The position numbers and the translations under genes were made by a program. Shown piece by piece: positions 1 to 9,263 of a DNA stretch of 64,000 nt. The stretch lies in assembly GCF_023229695.1 (NCBI RefSeq), contig NZ_JALNYS010000011.1:8819-72818 (forward strand), in the 5' to 3' direction. Below the pieces are notes generated by a model, which worked only from the letters and a program-made list of their open reading frames with translations, had not been told where the DNA came from and did no database searches. Positions within the stretch are counted from its first letter, which is position 1. Each line of letters opens with the position of its first letter. This DNA is from Sulfuricurvum sp. Lineage in GTDB: Bacteria; Campylobacterota; Campylobacteria; Campylobacterales; Sulfurimonadaceae.

Positions 1-1049
1 GCCAAAAGATCGAGGAGGGCTTTGGCGGTGGTACTTTTCCCCGTTCCGGCATAGCCGACGAGAAAGAGCAATCCGACCCCTTTGTTGATCCATTCCAGAG
101 CCTGGCGCTGCTGCTCTCCCAAGCTCAGGGTATGTTCGCTTAGGAAATTTTCCAGATTGTCGGTAATGGCCCCCTCTTGGGTTTTTCCCCGCCGACGGAA
201 TTGGTCAAACAAGAACTTTTCGGCCTGATACAATCGCGAAGGGGCAAGCCTTTGGCTGGGGAGGAGGACGATTTTTTCTTCATGGATACGATCTTCGAGG
301 GCGTTGGCATAGACGGCTTCCTCTCCCAGTTCGAGGAGGAGATCGAGTTTCCGGTAGAGGAGGGGGCGTTCGATGCAGCTGTTCCCCTCTTGGTCGCAGT
401 ATTCGCCGAGGGTGTACTCCATCGCCGCCTGAATACGGCGCGGATCGTGGTGATGTACCCCCATTGCACGGGCGATTTCATCGGCTTTTTTGAATCCGAT
501 TCCGTTGATCGACATGAGGCCATAGGGGTTGTGCCGGATCGCTTCGATCGGATCGCGTACCCCTTTCAGGGCGGTGGCAATCAGGCGCAGCAGTCCGGGG
601 GTTACCCCGTAGGGGGCCAGAAATTCTCCCAGTGAACGCATCGAGCGAAATTGTTTCCAGCCGTTTGAGAGTTTGGATAGGCGCGTAGCACTCATCCCCT
701 TGATCTCCATCAGTCGCTCAATGTCGTTTTCGAGAATCTCGATCAACCCTTCTTGGGTGTAGCGTTCGATCAGTTCGGCGGTGAGTTTTTTGGTGAACCC
801 TTTGACGACACGGTTTAAAAAGAAAAAAAGTTCGTTTTGATTAACGAGGAGCGATTCGGCTTTAAAGGTTCTGCCGTGCTGCCGGTGCTCTTCCCATACC
901 CCCTTGAGGGTGATCGCCGCACCGTTGAGATGGTCTACGTCACTCTCGTAATAATGGGCGGCAATTTTTTCGCCGCTTTTAAGGAGGGCGATAAAAAATC
1001 CGTCGTTTTCATAAATGATTTTGTCGATTTGACCGATAAGCGTTTGCAT
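1..1049 (-). CDS. RecD2-like ATP-dependent DNA helicase, N-terminal part (cut by window edge)
   Basis: Reading from the ATG at 1049 gives an uninterrupted frame that runs off the left edge. The protein opens with an OB-like segment (MQTLIGQIDKIIYENDGFF), continues with two helix-hairpin-helix stretches (around residues 110-140 and 180-200, the latter containing SINGIGFKKADEIARAMG), and reaches a Walker A motif GYAGTGKST at about residue 335, encoded near 26-52. This order is that of RecD2/YrrC helicases, which unwind DNA 5'-3' without RecBC. The C-terminal helicase domains lie outside the window, so the family call rests on the N-terminal half and Walker A. It is the last visible gene of a leftward run and is separated by 35 bp from the PAP2 gene. 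Confidence 0.8.
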   Translation of the reverse strand, partial: MQTLIGQIDKIIYENDGFFIALLKSGEKIAAHYYESDVDHLNGAAITLKGVWEEHRQHGRTFKAESLLVNQNELFFFLNRVVKGFTKKLTAELIERYTQEGLIEILENDIERLMEIKGMSATRLSKLSNGWKQFRSMRSLGEFLAPYGVTPGLLRLIATALKGVRDPIEAIRHNPYGLMSINGIGFKKADEIARAMGVHHHDPRRIQAAMEYTLGEYCDQEGNSCIERPLLYRKLDLLLELGEEAVYANALEDRIHEEKIVLLPSQRLAPSRLYQAEKFLFDQFRRRGKTQEGAITDNLENFLSEHTLSLGEQQRQALEWINKGVGLLFLVGYAGTGKSTTAKALLDLL

Positions 1050-1084
1050 ATGCGATTGTAGCCAAATATGGGAGGGGAGAGGAA

Positions 1085-1717
1085 TTATCGGGCATAAATC
1101 GGGAGATTCGCGTTCAAACGGTTTCGATTCGGTTCATAGAGGGCTAAAATTTTGACCGTCATGATTCCGATAAGCGCTCCGACGAGAACGTCGCTGGTGT
1201 AATGCATGGTTAACGTGATCCGGCTGAGTCCGACCATAAAGGCCATTCCCCATCCGATGAGTGCCCATCGGGGGCGGTACAGTGCGATAACGGCGGCCAG
1301 TGCAAATGCCGTCGCGGTATGACCGGAAGGAAAAGAGAGCATGGCCGCTTTGAGGTGAAAGAAGTCGAATCCGTACAACCCCTGTTCCAGAAACAATGAG
1401 GGGCGGAAACGGCCGGCAATGACTTTGACAATATCGGCCGCAATGCCCGAAACGGCAACCGCCAAAAAGACAAATTTGGCAGGGTAGGCCGAGTAGGGGT
1501 CTTTGCGAAAGGTATAAAAATAGAGATAGAGCAATCCGGAAATGAGTAAATAGGGGGTAGATACCCCCAGTTTGGTAACGGCGCTAAAAAAAGCGTTGTA
1601 CTCTCCCGTACAGGCGTGGGCGCAATACAGTGCGATCGAACGGTCAAAAAACAGATAACTCACCGTGGCCGCAAGCAAGAGTGCGGCAGTCTCTAAACGC
1701 CATCGTACCGTTTTCAT
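1085..1717 (-). CDS. PAP2-family membrane phosphatase
   Basis: A 210-residue integral membrane protein with about five to six hydrophobic segments. All three PAP2 phosphatase signatures are visible: K98 with RP at 105-106 (KVIAGRFRP), PSGH at 130-133, and SR 165-166 followed by H172 and D176 (SRITLTMHYTSD). Such enzymes remove phosphate from lipid phosphates, for example undecaprenyl pyrophosphate, lipid A or phosphatidylglycerol phosphate. The substrate cannot be told from sequence. It lies on the same strand as the helicase gene. The upstream 250 bp hold a family A repeat. Confidence 0.85.
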   Translation of the reverse strand: MKTVRWRLETAALLLAATVSYLFFDRSIALYCAHACTGEYNAFFSAVTKLGVSTPYLLISGLLYLYFYTFRKDPYSAYPAKFVFLAVAVSGIAADIVKVIAGRFRPSLFLEQGLYGFDFFHLKAAMLSFPSGHTATAFALAAVIALYRPRWALIGWGMAFMVGLSRITLTMHYTSDVLVGALIGIMTVKILALYEPNRNRLNANLPIYAR

Positions 1718-1815
1718 ACTGATCCTAGTCCGGTTAATGGACGAAAGTATAGACGGCTTTCATTACGGAAAGGGAACACGTTTGGAAAGCGGCGACGGTC
1801 CGAGTTTTAGTGATC

Positions 1816-1968
1816 TTAACTGATGTTACGCACCTTTTTCAAAAGGGGTGAAATAGGCCAGTAATCTCCCGCATCCGAAAGATGCGGGTAGCTTTAGGGG
1901 GGTGCAGGGGACAAATTGTCCCCTGCCACTTTACGGGCTATGCCCGGAAAGTGCGTAACATCAGTTAA
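1816..1968. repeat. Family A element, copy 1 (153 bp, perfect 18-bp terminal inverted repeats)
   Basis: The left end TTAACTGATGTTACGCAC (1816-1833) is repeated in inverted form at 1951-1968 without a mismatch. Inside are a hairpin with arms CCCGCATC and GATGCGGG (about 1868-1888) and a second with GGGGACAA/TTGTCCCC (about 1907-1924). Related sequences occur at 43529-43680 (opposite orientation) and 55882-56032, with partial copies near 17531 and 19785. There is no reading frame inside, so it looks like a non-autonomous MITE-like or REP-like element. Its right end overlaps the stop codon (TAA, 1965-1967 complement) of the receiver gene. Confidence 0.85.
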
Positions 1969-3284
1969 AAAAATTCGAAATTGTCGTCCCCCTCCATACC
2001 GGCTTCATCCATAGGTTCCAAAAAGGAGTGGATCATCTGGATATTGGAGAGGATGGACGCATTCATATAATCGACCGATGGGGCCCCTTCATAAAAGAGG
2101 GTTTTAAACCAAACAATCAGATCGTTATTGAAGCTTTTGCATAAGGTTGACATTTGTGCCGCCATCGCGATGAAAACGGTTTCATCTTTTTTGATGATGG
2201 CGGTTAAATCGCGAATGGCGGTTCCGAGCGTTTGGGTTTGGCTGTAAAAAAGGAGGATGCTGGAGATTCGTTCAAAGGAGACGATGATCTGATCGACATC
2301 GTCGCTGTTGAGTTCATTGCTCCCCATCCACATAAACTGGGTTGAAAGCTCACCCAGTTTAAGTTCTAACGAAGTCATATCCTCTTCTTCCATAAAATCA
2401 AACCGCTGAAGTATTTCGGACCCTTTTTCGTACGTTGTCGCCGTAGAATCGGAAGAAAATTTTCGCGGCTGTTCTTCAGGGATGACCATCGTGGTAATCA
2501 CCATGGTTTGTGAAAAATCTTTCATCACTTTAAAGGAGAGGATATTGAGTTTGAGCAGGTAGTCAATCTGGTCGAAATAATTTTCGATCAGCTGAATCAC
2601 TTTTTTCGATTGGACAATATTGATGTTTAAAATGGAGAAAAAGTAGTAGTGTTCATTCTCCTCTATCACAATATGGGGCTGCACTTTACGGGTCAGCATC
2701 ACCTGCGAGAGTTGATAGATAAACCGGATCAAATCACTCATGAAATTGGTGCGGACGTTGTCTTTGACTTTAAAAAGGAGCGATTCCCACAGCTGGGCGA
2801 GATCTTCTTCATTTTCGATATGATAGGTTGTTTTGTAGCAAAAAATAGTATTTGTAAAAAGGTTGAGGCTTTGTTTGGATGAGGTGATCCCCTTGCTGTT
2901 GTCTATCATCGTTGCGTAGAGGTGAAGCCGGCGTTTGAAGATGTCGGGCTGGATCGGTTTCACAAAATAATCTTTGGCCCCGCTGCGAAGGGCCTGAATC
3001 TGATTCTCTTCATCCCCTTCGGTCGAGACGATGACAATAATGGCCTGCGGCAACAGGGCATGGATGTGTTTTGTCGCTTCTATCCCGTTCATATGGGGCA
3101 TTAGTATATCCATGAAAATGAGGTCATACGCCTCTTCCTGACACATTTTTACCGCTTCAAGACCGTGATCGGCTTTTTTGATCTCTATCGGTCCGGTATT
3201 GTATTGTTTCACATACTGTTGGATATACGCTTCCAAAAGGGTTTGGTTCAGGGTTTGGTCATCAACGATTAAAACTTTTTGCAT
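1965..3284 (-). CDS. Response regulator: receiver domain plus unrecognised C-terminal region
   Basis: Residues 1-130 form a CheY-like receiver with the expected acidic pair (DD at 8-9), phosphoacceptor D59 (LIFMDILMP), S87 and K109 (YFVKP). The remaining 310 residues match no output domain I recognise: no HTH, GGDEF, EAL or HD motif is visible, and the region is largely helical. It is the last gene of a leftward operon, 6 bp after the HD-GYP regulator and next to the hybrid kinase, so it is probably a phosphorylation target of that kinase (inference). The stop codon falls inside the terminal repeat of a family A element. Confidence 0.8.
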   Translation of the reverse strand: MQKVLIVDDQTLNQTLLEAYIQQYVKQYNTGPIEIKKADHGLEAVKMCQEEAYDLIFMDILMPHMNGIEATKHIHALLPQAIIVIVSTEGDEENQIQALRSGAKDYFVKPIQPDIFKRRLHLYATMIDNSKGITSSKQSLNLFTNTIFCYKTTYHIENEEDLAQLWESLLFKVKDNVRTNFMSDLIRFIYQLSQVMLTRKVQPHIVIEENEHYYFFSILNINIVQSKKVIQLIENYFDQIDYLLKLNILSFKVMKDFSQTMVITTMVIPEEQPRKFSSDSTATTYEKGSEILQRFDFMEEEDMTSLELKLGELSTQFMWMGSNELNSDDVDQIIVSFERISSILLFYSQTQTLGTAIRDLTAIIKKDETVFIAMAAQMSTLCKSFNNDLIVWFKTLFYEGAPSVDYMNASILSNIQMIHSFLEPMDEAGMEGDDNFEFF

Positions 3285-3290
3285 AATGGT

Positions 3291-4715
3291 TCAATCCTCA
3301 TAGTGGGTATAAATAGCGTAAATCTCTTCGATATTGCGGGTGAAAAGTTTGACCAGTTCGGGATCAAAATGGTTTCCGGCATTCGATTGGATAAAATCAA
3401 CGGCCGCTTCGAACGAACAGGCTGTTTTGTAAGGCCTGTTGGACGTGAGGGCATCAAATACATCGGCAATTGCGACGATCCGTCCATAAAGCGGTATCTC
3501 ATCCCCCTTCAGTCCGAAAGGGTATCCGCTTCCGTCATATTTTTCATGATGGCTCAATGCAATGGTACAGGCCGCTTGGAGATAAACACTTTTGGTATCT
3601 TCCAGAATTTTGCCTCCGATGGTGGTGTGGTTGTGGATAATTTTCATCTCCGTCGGATCCAGCAGCCCGGGTTTGAGGAGGATGTGGTCGGGTGTCCCCA
3701 CTTTGCCGATATCGTGCAGCGGAGCGGCAAATCGGAGAATCTCCTGTTCTTGTTCGCTCAAATTCAAATACTTTGCAATGTGGACCGCATAGCTCGATAT
3801 CCGTTTGATGTGGTTGAAGGTCTCTGCATTTTTGTATTCGGCGGTACGGGAGAGGATTTGAAGCGTTTCGTGCTCTTTTTGTTGCAGCTCCTGATAGGCT
3901 TGGGTCGATTCCGTAATGTCATAAAGGGTTCCGACCATATACAGCGGCTCCTCTTTCTCATCGTAGTAGACGCTTCCCCTCCCATGAACGTATTTGATCT
4001 CTCCGGATACGACGATACGGTAACGCAAATCGCAGAGGGTTTTCGTGAAGATCGACAAATCAATCGCGTGTTTGACTTTTTGGATATCTTCAGGATGGAC
4101 GAAATGTAAAAATCTCTCATAGGTCGGCTGAACGGATTGCGGCTCAAGTCCGAAAATACGGTACGTTTCATCCGAACACTCCCATATACCGCTGAGGATG
4201 TTCCACTTCCAGCTTCCCAGATTGGTTATTTTTTGGGCGGTTTGCAACTCTATAAGATTTTTTTGAAGTTCACCGGTCGCTTTTTCGATTTGTCTTTGGA
4301 TCAGTTTGTCTTGATGCGAGAGCCGCAGGAGTGCTTTGCGAAGTTTTATCAACGTTTGGACGCGGTTTAGAAAGATCGATTTATGGATCGGTTTGCTGAT
4401 AAAGTCATTGACCCCTTCTCTGAGGGCTGTGATCAGGAGTGTATTTCCGGTGTTTTGTTCGGTAATCATAACGACCGGAATTTCCGGATCGATTTTTTTG
4501 ACCTCTTTGGTGAGGGCAATCCCGTCCATTTCGGGCATGGCATAATCCACGATCACCATATCAAAAGGGTTGTTTTGAAGGTATTCCGATGCTTTACGCG
4601 AATCGGTAAAATTGACAAACACGGCATTGGTACTGTTTAAGTAGGTCTCAATCACTAAAAGATTCATATCATTCTGATCGATCGTGATGATGGTAAAAGG
4701 GGTCTCGTGCCTCAT
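3291..4715 (-). CDS. Response regulator with receiver, PAS and HD-GYP domains (c-di-GMP phosphodiesterase)
   Basis: The receiver (residues 5-125) has D57 in VIVDYAMPEMDG, T84 and K108 (FISKP). A PAS/PAC module follows at about 165-275 (TNLGSWKWNI to LYDITE). The C-terminal HD-GYP domain carries HDIGKVGTPDHILLKPG and HHEKYDGSGYP, the metal-binding and GYP signatures of active c-di-GMP phosphodiesterases. The product would lower c-di-GMP on phosphorylation, affecting motility or biofilm. The start ATG overlaps the stop of the upstream hybrid kinase gene by 4 bp (4712-4715), indicating translational coupling. Confidence 0.9.
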   Translation of the reverse strand: MRHETPFTIITIDQNDMNLLVIETYLNSTNAVFVNFTDSRKASEYLQNNPFDMVIVDYAMPEMDGIALTKEVKKIDPEIPVVMITEQNTGNTLLITALREGVNDFISKPIHKSIFLNRVQTLIKLRKALLRLSHQDKLIQRQIEKATGELQKNLIELQTAQKITNLGSWKWNILSGIWECSDETYRIFGLEPQSVQPTYERFLHFVHPEDIQKVKHAIDLSIFTKTLCDLRYRIVVSGEIKYVHGRGSVYYDEKEEPLYMVGTLYDITESTQAYQELQQKEHETLQILSRTAEYKNAETFNHIKRISSYAVHIAKYLNLSEQEQEILRFAAPLHDIGKVGTPDHILLKPGLLDPTEMKIIHNHTTIGGKILEDTKSVYLQAACTIALSHHEKYDGSGYPFGLKGDEIPLYGRIVAIADVFDALTSNRPYKTACSFEAAVDFIQSNAGNHFDPELVKLFTRNIEEIYAIYTHYED

Positions 4716-7700
4716 CGTATTAGTTCCTTTTGCATCCGGTGGATAGCGTTTTCACTCTCTCGGATAATGGTTTCTAGCTCTTGAATCGTTTGATTTTCAC
4801 TGAGTGTTCCGATCTTGCTTTCAAATTCGTGACAATATTTTCCCAACGGTTCCATATAGAGATTTCGGGCAATCCCTTTGAGCGAATGGATGGCCATTTT
4901 TAAGGGGACGGAGTCGTTAGGGTGTTCACGTATCTGTTGGAGAAGCGTTTGGGTATTGTTAATGAATTTTCGAAACAGTTCCGCAACAATCTCTTCGGGG
5001 AGCTCCAATTTTTGAGCGGTAGAAGTCATTAAGCTCATATCGGTGATTTCTAGTGCGTCGATAGCATCGGATCCGCTCCGGAGTGTGAGAGGAGGTATCG
5101 TTTGGGCACCGAAAAAATCGTGAAATATTTTGATAAGATCGGTTTTTCGAAGCGGTTTGATCAGGTATCCGTCCAAACCTTGTCGGATATAGTCTTTGAT
5201 GTTTTTTTCAATGGCATCGGCACTGACACCGATAATCGGAGTATGGGGACGTCCGGCTTCTTGCTCGTAGTGAAGTATCTGCCGTGTCGCGCTGATTCCG
5301 TCGAGATTGGGCATATTAACATCCATGAGGATCAAGTCGTAGGTATGGTGCATAAATTTGGTGAGTGCTTCATTACCGTCTTGTGCAATATCGATCGTGA
5401 ACCCCATTTTTTTCAACACTTCCTGAATGTAAAATCGGTTGACCTCATTGTCTTCGGCAATCAGGATATGAAGTTCCCCGAAATGGGAGGACTCTTCATA
5501 GATGGCGGGTGCATAGGATTCAACTCCATACAGATCGAATTGTCGGGTTATATTGGACCATGTCAGCTCATTGGTGATCCAGATGATATTTCTTTTACTC
5601 AGAGGCAAAGAGGTCACAACGGGCATAAAAGAGGAGATGAGATAGAGGTTGGCGTGTTGATAACGCTCAAGCATCGCGGTGGTTTCACTCATCTTCATAC
5701 AGTCCATAAAGAGGAGAATCGAAAGAGCGCTCTGATCTTCGGCGTGATCAATCGGATCAAGATGCGAGATAACGGATGCCGTGCATCCGAAACGTTTGAG
5801 ATACTGTTCTACCAATTTAAATCGGGGCGGTAAATCGGAAGCGGGGCAATAGAGGCGGATATCTTTTTTCTGATATTCATACGATCTGTCCGGGGTGAGA
5901 TCGGTCAATTCCAAAACGGTATGGAAGACGCTCCCTTTTCCCACCTGGCTTTTGAAAGCGATTTTCCCCCCCATGGCGGCGGTGACGCGTATCGCGATAT
6001 TGAGTCCGAGACCTGTCCCCCCATATTCACGTGCGATCGAGTTGTCCGCTTGGATAAAGGCTTTAAAAATACGTTCTTTGTGCTCCGGTTTGACCCCTAT
6101 CCCCTCATCGGCAACGGTGAAGCCGATCTTCACTTTTCCGTCTGAACGTTGAAGTTTTTTGACCCGAATATAGATCCGTTTATCGGATGGGGTGAATTTG
6201 ATCGCATTGCTGATGAGATTCGTCAGAATTTGCTTAAGATGGAGAATATCGGTTTCGACGGTGACCGGCAGTCGGGGGTCGATTAGCACGAGCATATCGA
6301 CCCTTTTTTTTGCTGCGAGGGCGTAAAAAGGGTAAAAAATTGCTTCAAGTTCCCGTATCAGATGGATGGTTTCATTATAGAGTTCCAACTGCTCCCGCTC
6401 AAGTTTCATAACATGGAGAATATCGTTGATGATCTGGCGGAGGGTATCGCTGCTGTAGGAGATGGCCTGAAGGTATTTTTTTTGTTCTTCGTTGAGAGAC
6501 GTTTCATGGAGCAGTTCGGTAAAACCGAAAATACCGTTCAGCGGTGTCCGTATCTCATGGCTGATCGTTGCCAGAAACCGGCTCTCTGCTTCCGATGCTT
6601 CTTTGGCGGTTTGTAAAGCACGGTTGAGTTCGGAGACGTTCTCAAACGAGACAAGATAGCATATCCCTCCGCTGAAACGGTAATCCGGAATTTTTTCAAC
6701 ATGAATGGAGAAAATATGATGATGGTATGCGTGATCGCGCATGGCCACTTTAATAAAATTATTTCGCATCTCATAAAGATGTTCCAGCCAGACGTAGCGT
6801 GATGCATAGGAAATCTGTAGCGTATCGTCTCCATCCAGAAAAAGATCATAGAGATTTTGAAATCCGCAATGTTCGGGGTCCAGAGAGGGGATTCCCAAAA
6901 ATTCCATAAATCCCCGGTTGGACTGGACCACCCCTTTCATTTTGTCGACCATGCAGACGAGGCTGGTTTGTGCATCGAGAACATTTTGGATCTGACGCCG
7001 CTGCTCCTCGATTTCGTGCTGTTTTTCAATCAAGGGGGTGATGTCATGACGGATACTGATAAATTCGATAATGGTGTTGTTATTATCCAGAACCGGGGCG
7101 ATCGTACTGTCGATGTAATAGGTACTGCCGTCTTTGCGGCGGTTCATGATCATACCGTTAAAAATCTGCTTGTTTTGAATCGTCTCCCACATTTGGCGAA
7201 AAATCATCGGATCGGTGTCGGGGTGACGGATAATACTGTGGGGACGTCCGATCAACTCCTCTTTGGTGTAGCCGCTAATCGTGCAAAATCTTTCGTTGAC
7301 GTAGGTAATGATCCCTTTCGGATCGGCTTTTGAGACGATGGAGCTTGAATCGATCATCGCCTTGAGCTGGCTGGATATGGTGTGTTCATAATGGAACCAT
7401 TTTTTACTGATTCGATAGTCCAGCGTATGGGCAAGCGTCCAGAGAAACTCTTCGGCAGAGTAAATTTGCGTAAGAACGGTATTGACACCGGCTCGGTAGA
7501 GTCTGGCAGAGAGGTCAGGATCAAGCGAACCCGATAAGACGATAATCGGTATTTCCGATATTTTATCGATCCGGACATAATCGATGAATTCGAAGAGGGG
7601 AGCGGTATTCTCCTCTTTTAGATCGAGTATCAAAAGATCGGGGAAAAGATGGCCGGGTGCAGCCCATTGCTCTTTGATGGTATCCGGGTGGGAGAAGTGG

Positions 7701-8194
7701 GTCAGATGGTATTTCCGGTGGAGGAGAATAGTGTTGAATTTTTGTTCCGAAAAACGGGTGTCGCTGACTACGGTAACCTGATACTGAGGATTGGTATTGA
7801 TGGTTTCAAAAAGACGTGACAACTGATTGGCAACGTAGGCAAGCGGCTCTTTTTTCTGAAAATAATCCAAAATTCCGCATTCAAACAGGCGGCTGCGTTG
7901 TTGCAGATCATTGTCGAACGTAAAAACAACGACACCTGCACTCTCCGGCGCAGTGAGATATTCGCAGAGGGCGGCGTCATCCAATCCGGTAGAGATCGGA
8001 TCAATGATGATAAAATCGGGACGGTACTCCTGAATTGCAGAGAGTTTATCGGGTTCGAATATCTGAAATACGGTAGAGCCTAAAGAACACAGATGAGCGC
8101 AAAGCTGAGTACTCAATTCTCTGTCAGTATCGAGAATTGCAATGGTATGATGTTTTTTGTTCGTAGACACTGCAAAATTATTTAGGCTGTTCAT
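4712..8194 (-). CDS. Large hybrid sensor histidine kinase (two N-terminal receiver-like domains, PAS, HisKA, HATPase, REC, HPt)
   Basis: A 1160-residue cytoplasmic protein without membrane segments. In order: two receiver-like domains (about 15-130 and 140-260; the second keeps LILDLK but has Q where the conserved Lys should be), PAS/PAC (about 280-395), a second PAS-like stretch, HisKA with ATISHEIRTPLNG, HATPase with LISNAIKFTP, DEGIGVKPE and GGTGLGL, a canonical receiver (HILIAEDNEVN, LILMDVNMPNLDG), and a C-terminal HPt (AIHSLKGIARNL). It therefore contains every step of a phosphorelay. It heads the three-gene operon with the HD-GYP protein and a second receiver protein. A TACAAT hexamer at 8202-8207 (complement) lies only 7 bp before the start. 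Confidence 0.92.
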   Translation of the reverse strand: MNSLNNFAVSTNKKHHTIAILDTDRELSTQLCAHLCSLGSTVFQIFEPDKLSAIQEYRPDFIIIDPISTGLDDAALCEYLTAPESAGVVVFTFDNDLQQRSRLFECGILDYFQKKEPLAYVANQLSRLFETINTNPQYQVTVVSDTRFSEQKFNTILLHRKYHLTHFSHPDTIKEQWAAPGHLFPDLLILDLKEENTAPLFEFIDYVRIDKISEIPIIVLSGSLDPDLSARLYRAGVNTVLTQIYSAEEFLWTLAHTLDYRISKKWFHYEHTISSQLKAMIDSSSIVSKADPKGIITYVNERFCTISGYTKEELIGRPHSIIRHPDTDPMIFRQMWETIQNKQIFNGMIMNRRKDGSTYYIDSTIAPVLDNNNTIIEFISIRHDITPLIEKQHEIEEQRRQIQNVLDAQTSLVCMVDKMKGVVQSNRGFMEFLGIPSLDPEHCGFQNLYDLFLDGDDTLQISYASRYVWLEHLYEMRNNFIKVAMRDHAYHHHIFSIHVEKIPDYRFSGGICYLVSFENVSELNRALQTAKEASEAESRFLATISHEIRTPLNGIFGFTELLHETSLNEEQKKYLQAISYSSDTLRQIINDILHVMKLEREQLELYNETIHLIRELEAIFYPFYALAAKKRVDMLVLIDPRLPVTVETDILHLKQILTNLISNAIKFTPSDKRIYIRVKKLQRSDGKVKIGFTVADEGIGVKPEHKERIFKAFIQADNSIAREYGGTGLGLNIAIRVTAAMGGKIAFKSQVGKGSVFHTVLELTDLTPDRSYEYQKKDIRLYCPASDLPPRFKLVEQYLKRFGCTASVISHLDPIDHAEDQSALSILLFMDCMKMSETTAMLERYQHANLYLISSFMPVVTSLPLSKRNIIWITNELTWSNITRQFDLYGVESYAPAIYEESSHFGELHILIAEDNEVNRFYIQEVLKKMGFTIDIAQDGNEALTKFMHHTYDLILMDVNMPNLDGISATRQILHYEQEAGRPHTPIIGVSADAIEKNIKDYIRQGLDGYLIKPLRKTDLIKIFHDFFGAQTIPPLTLRSGSDAIDALEITDMSLMTSTAQKLELPEEIVAELFRKFINNTQTLLQQIREHPNDSVPLKMAIHSLKGIARNLYMEPLGKYCHEFESKIGTLSENQTIQELETIIRESENAIHRMQKELIR

Positions 8195-8296
8195 GGAGAA
8201 ATTGTATCATTTATTCGTCATGAATTAGATCAATTTGAAATAAATTAATTAGAATGTAACAAAAAGTATATTTTTTGGGTGAAACCCGAAAGAGAG

Positions 8297-9178
8297 TTAC
8301 CCTTTCACCCGTTCGATCCGGGCCTCTTCCTGCGATTTGTAGAGTTCGGCGCATCCCCGTGCCAATTCGCGGATTTTGAGAATGTAGTTGGCCCGTTCAG
8401 TGACGGAGATCGCTTTGCGCGCATCGAGAGTGTTGAAGGTGTGCGACGCCATCATGCACAGATCGTAGGCCGGAAGGGGCAACTCGGCATCGAGACACCG
8501 TTTGCACTCGGCCGATTTGGCTTCAAATTCGGCGAAAAGCATGGCGGTATCGGCGATTTCGAAGTTGTATTTGCTAAATTCGATCTCCCCCTCTTTGTGG
8601 ATGTCGCGGTAGAGGGTTTTGCCGAAGCTGTTTTCGCTCCAGACGATATCAAATACCGTATCGACCCCTTGTAGATACATCGCCAGACGTTCCGTTCCGT
8701 AGGTGATTTCGACGGCAACCGGATCGCAGGCAATTCCTCCCACTTGCTGAAAATAGGTGAACTGGGTCACTTCCATCCCATTGAGCCACACTTCCCAGCC
8801 CAGTCCCCACGCACCCAGCGTCGGAGATTCCCAGTTGTCCTCGACGAAGCGGATATCGTGCTCTTTGAGATTGAGTCCGAGGTACTCGAGGCTTTTGAGA
8901 TAGAGTTCCTGGATATTTTCAGGGCTTGGTTTGATCAGAACCTGAAACTGGTAGTAGCTTCCCAGACGGTTCGGATTTTCGCCGTAGCGTCCGTCTGTCG
9001 GACGGCGGCTAGGGGCGACATAGGCAACCGACCAGGGTTTTGAATCGAGGGAACGCAAAAATGTAGCCGGATGAAACGTCCCCGCACCCGCTGCGATGTC
9101 ATAAGGCTGGACGATGGCACACCCCTGATCGTTCCAAAATTGTTGAAGTTTTAAAAGCATATCGCCGAAAGTGATCAT
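8297..9178 (-). CDS. glyQ: Glycine-tRNA ligase alpha subunit
   Basis: The 293-residue product matches GlyQ of the alpha2-beta2 bacterial glycyl-tRNA synthetase throughout: QQFWNDQGCAIVQPYD near the N-terminus, EVWLNGMEVTQFTYFQQVGG and the C-terminal ARKAISVTERANYI. It charges tRNA-Gly together with GlyS, which is not in the window. I chose ATG 9178 (MITFGDMLLKL) over an upstream in-frame ATG at 9217 because the family begins here and a GGGAA-type ribosome site precedes it. In Campylobacter glyQ sits beside the DUF3972-purE-U32-cheZ genes; here hipBA and a DUF89 gene separate them. Confidence 0.95.
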   Translation of the reverse strand: MITFGDMLLKLQQFWNDQGCAIVQPYDIAAGAGTFHPATFLRSLDSKPWSVAYVAPSRRPTDGRYGENPNRLGSYYQFQVLIKPSPENIQELYLKSLEYLGLNLKEHDIRFVEDNWESPTLGAWGLGWEVWLNGMEVTQFTYFQQVGGIACDPVAVEITYGTERLAMYLQGVDTVFDIVWSENSFGKTLYRDIHKEGEIEFSKYNFEIADTAMLFAEFEAKSAECKRCLDAELPLPAYDLCMMASHTFNTLDARKAISVTERANYILKIRELARGCAELYKSQEEARIERVKG

Positions 9179-9263
9179 AAAAATTTCCCGTAAAAAAAGT
9201 GGGGCTATTATAGCCAAAGTGACTTGATTCTTAATGAAGCCAGTGAACGTTTCTTGTGGGTTG

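Noticed and set aside
1816..1968. Family A as a CRISPR or insertion sequence
   Set aside because: Copies are dispersed singly, not arrayed with spacers, and contain no transposase frame.
5102..5833. 243-codon + strand open frame over the hybrid kinase
   Set aside because: Antisense shadow of a well-supported kinase gene.
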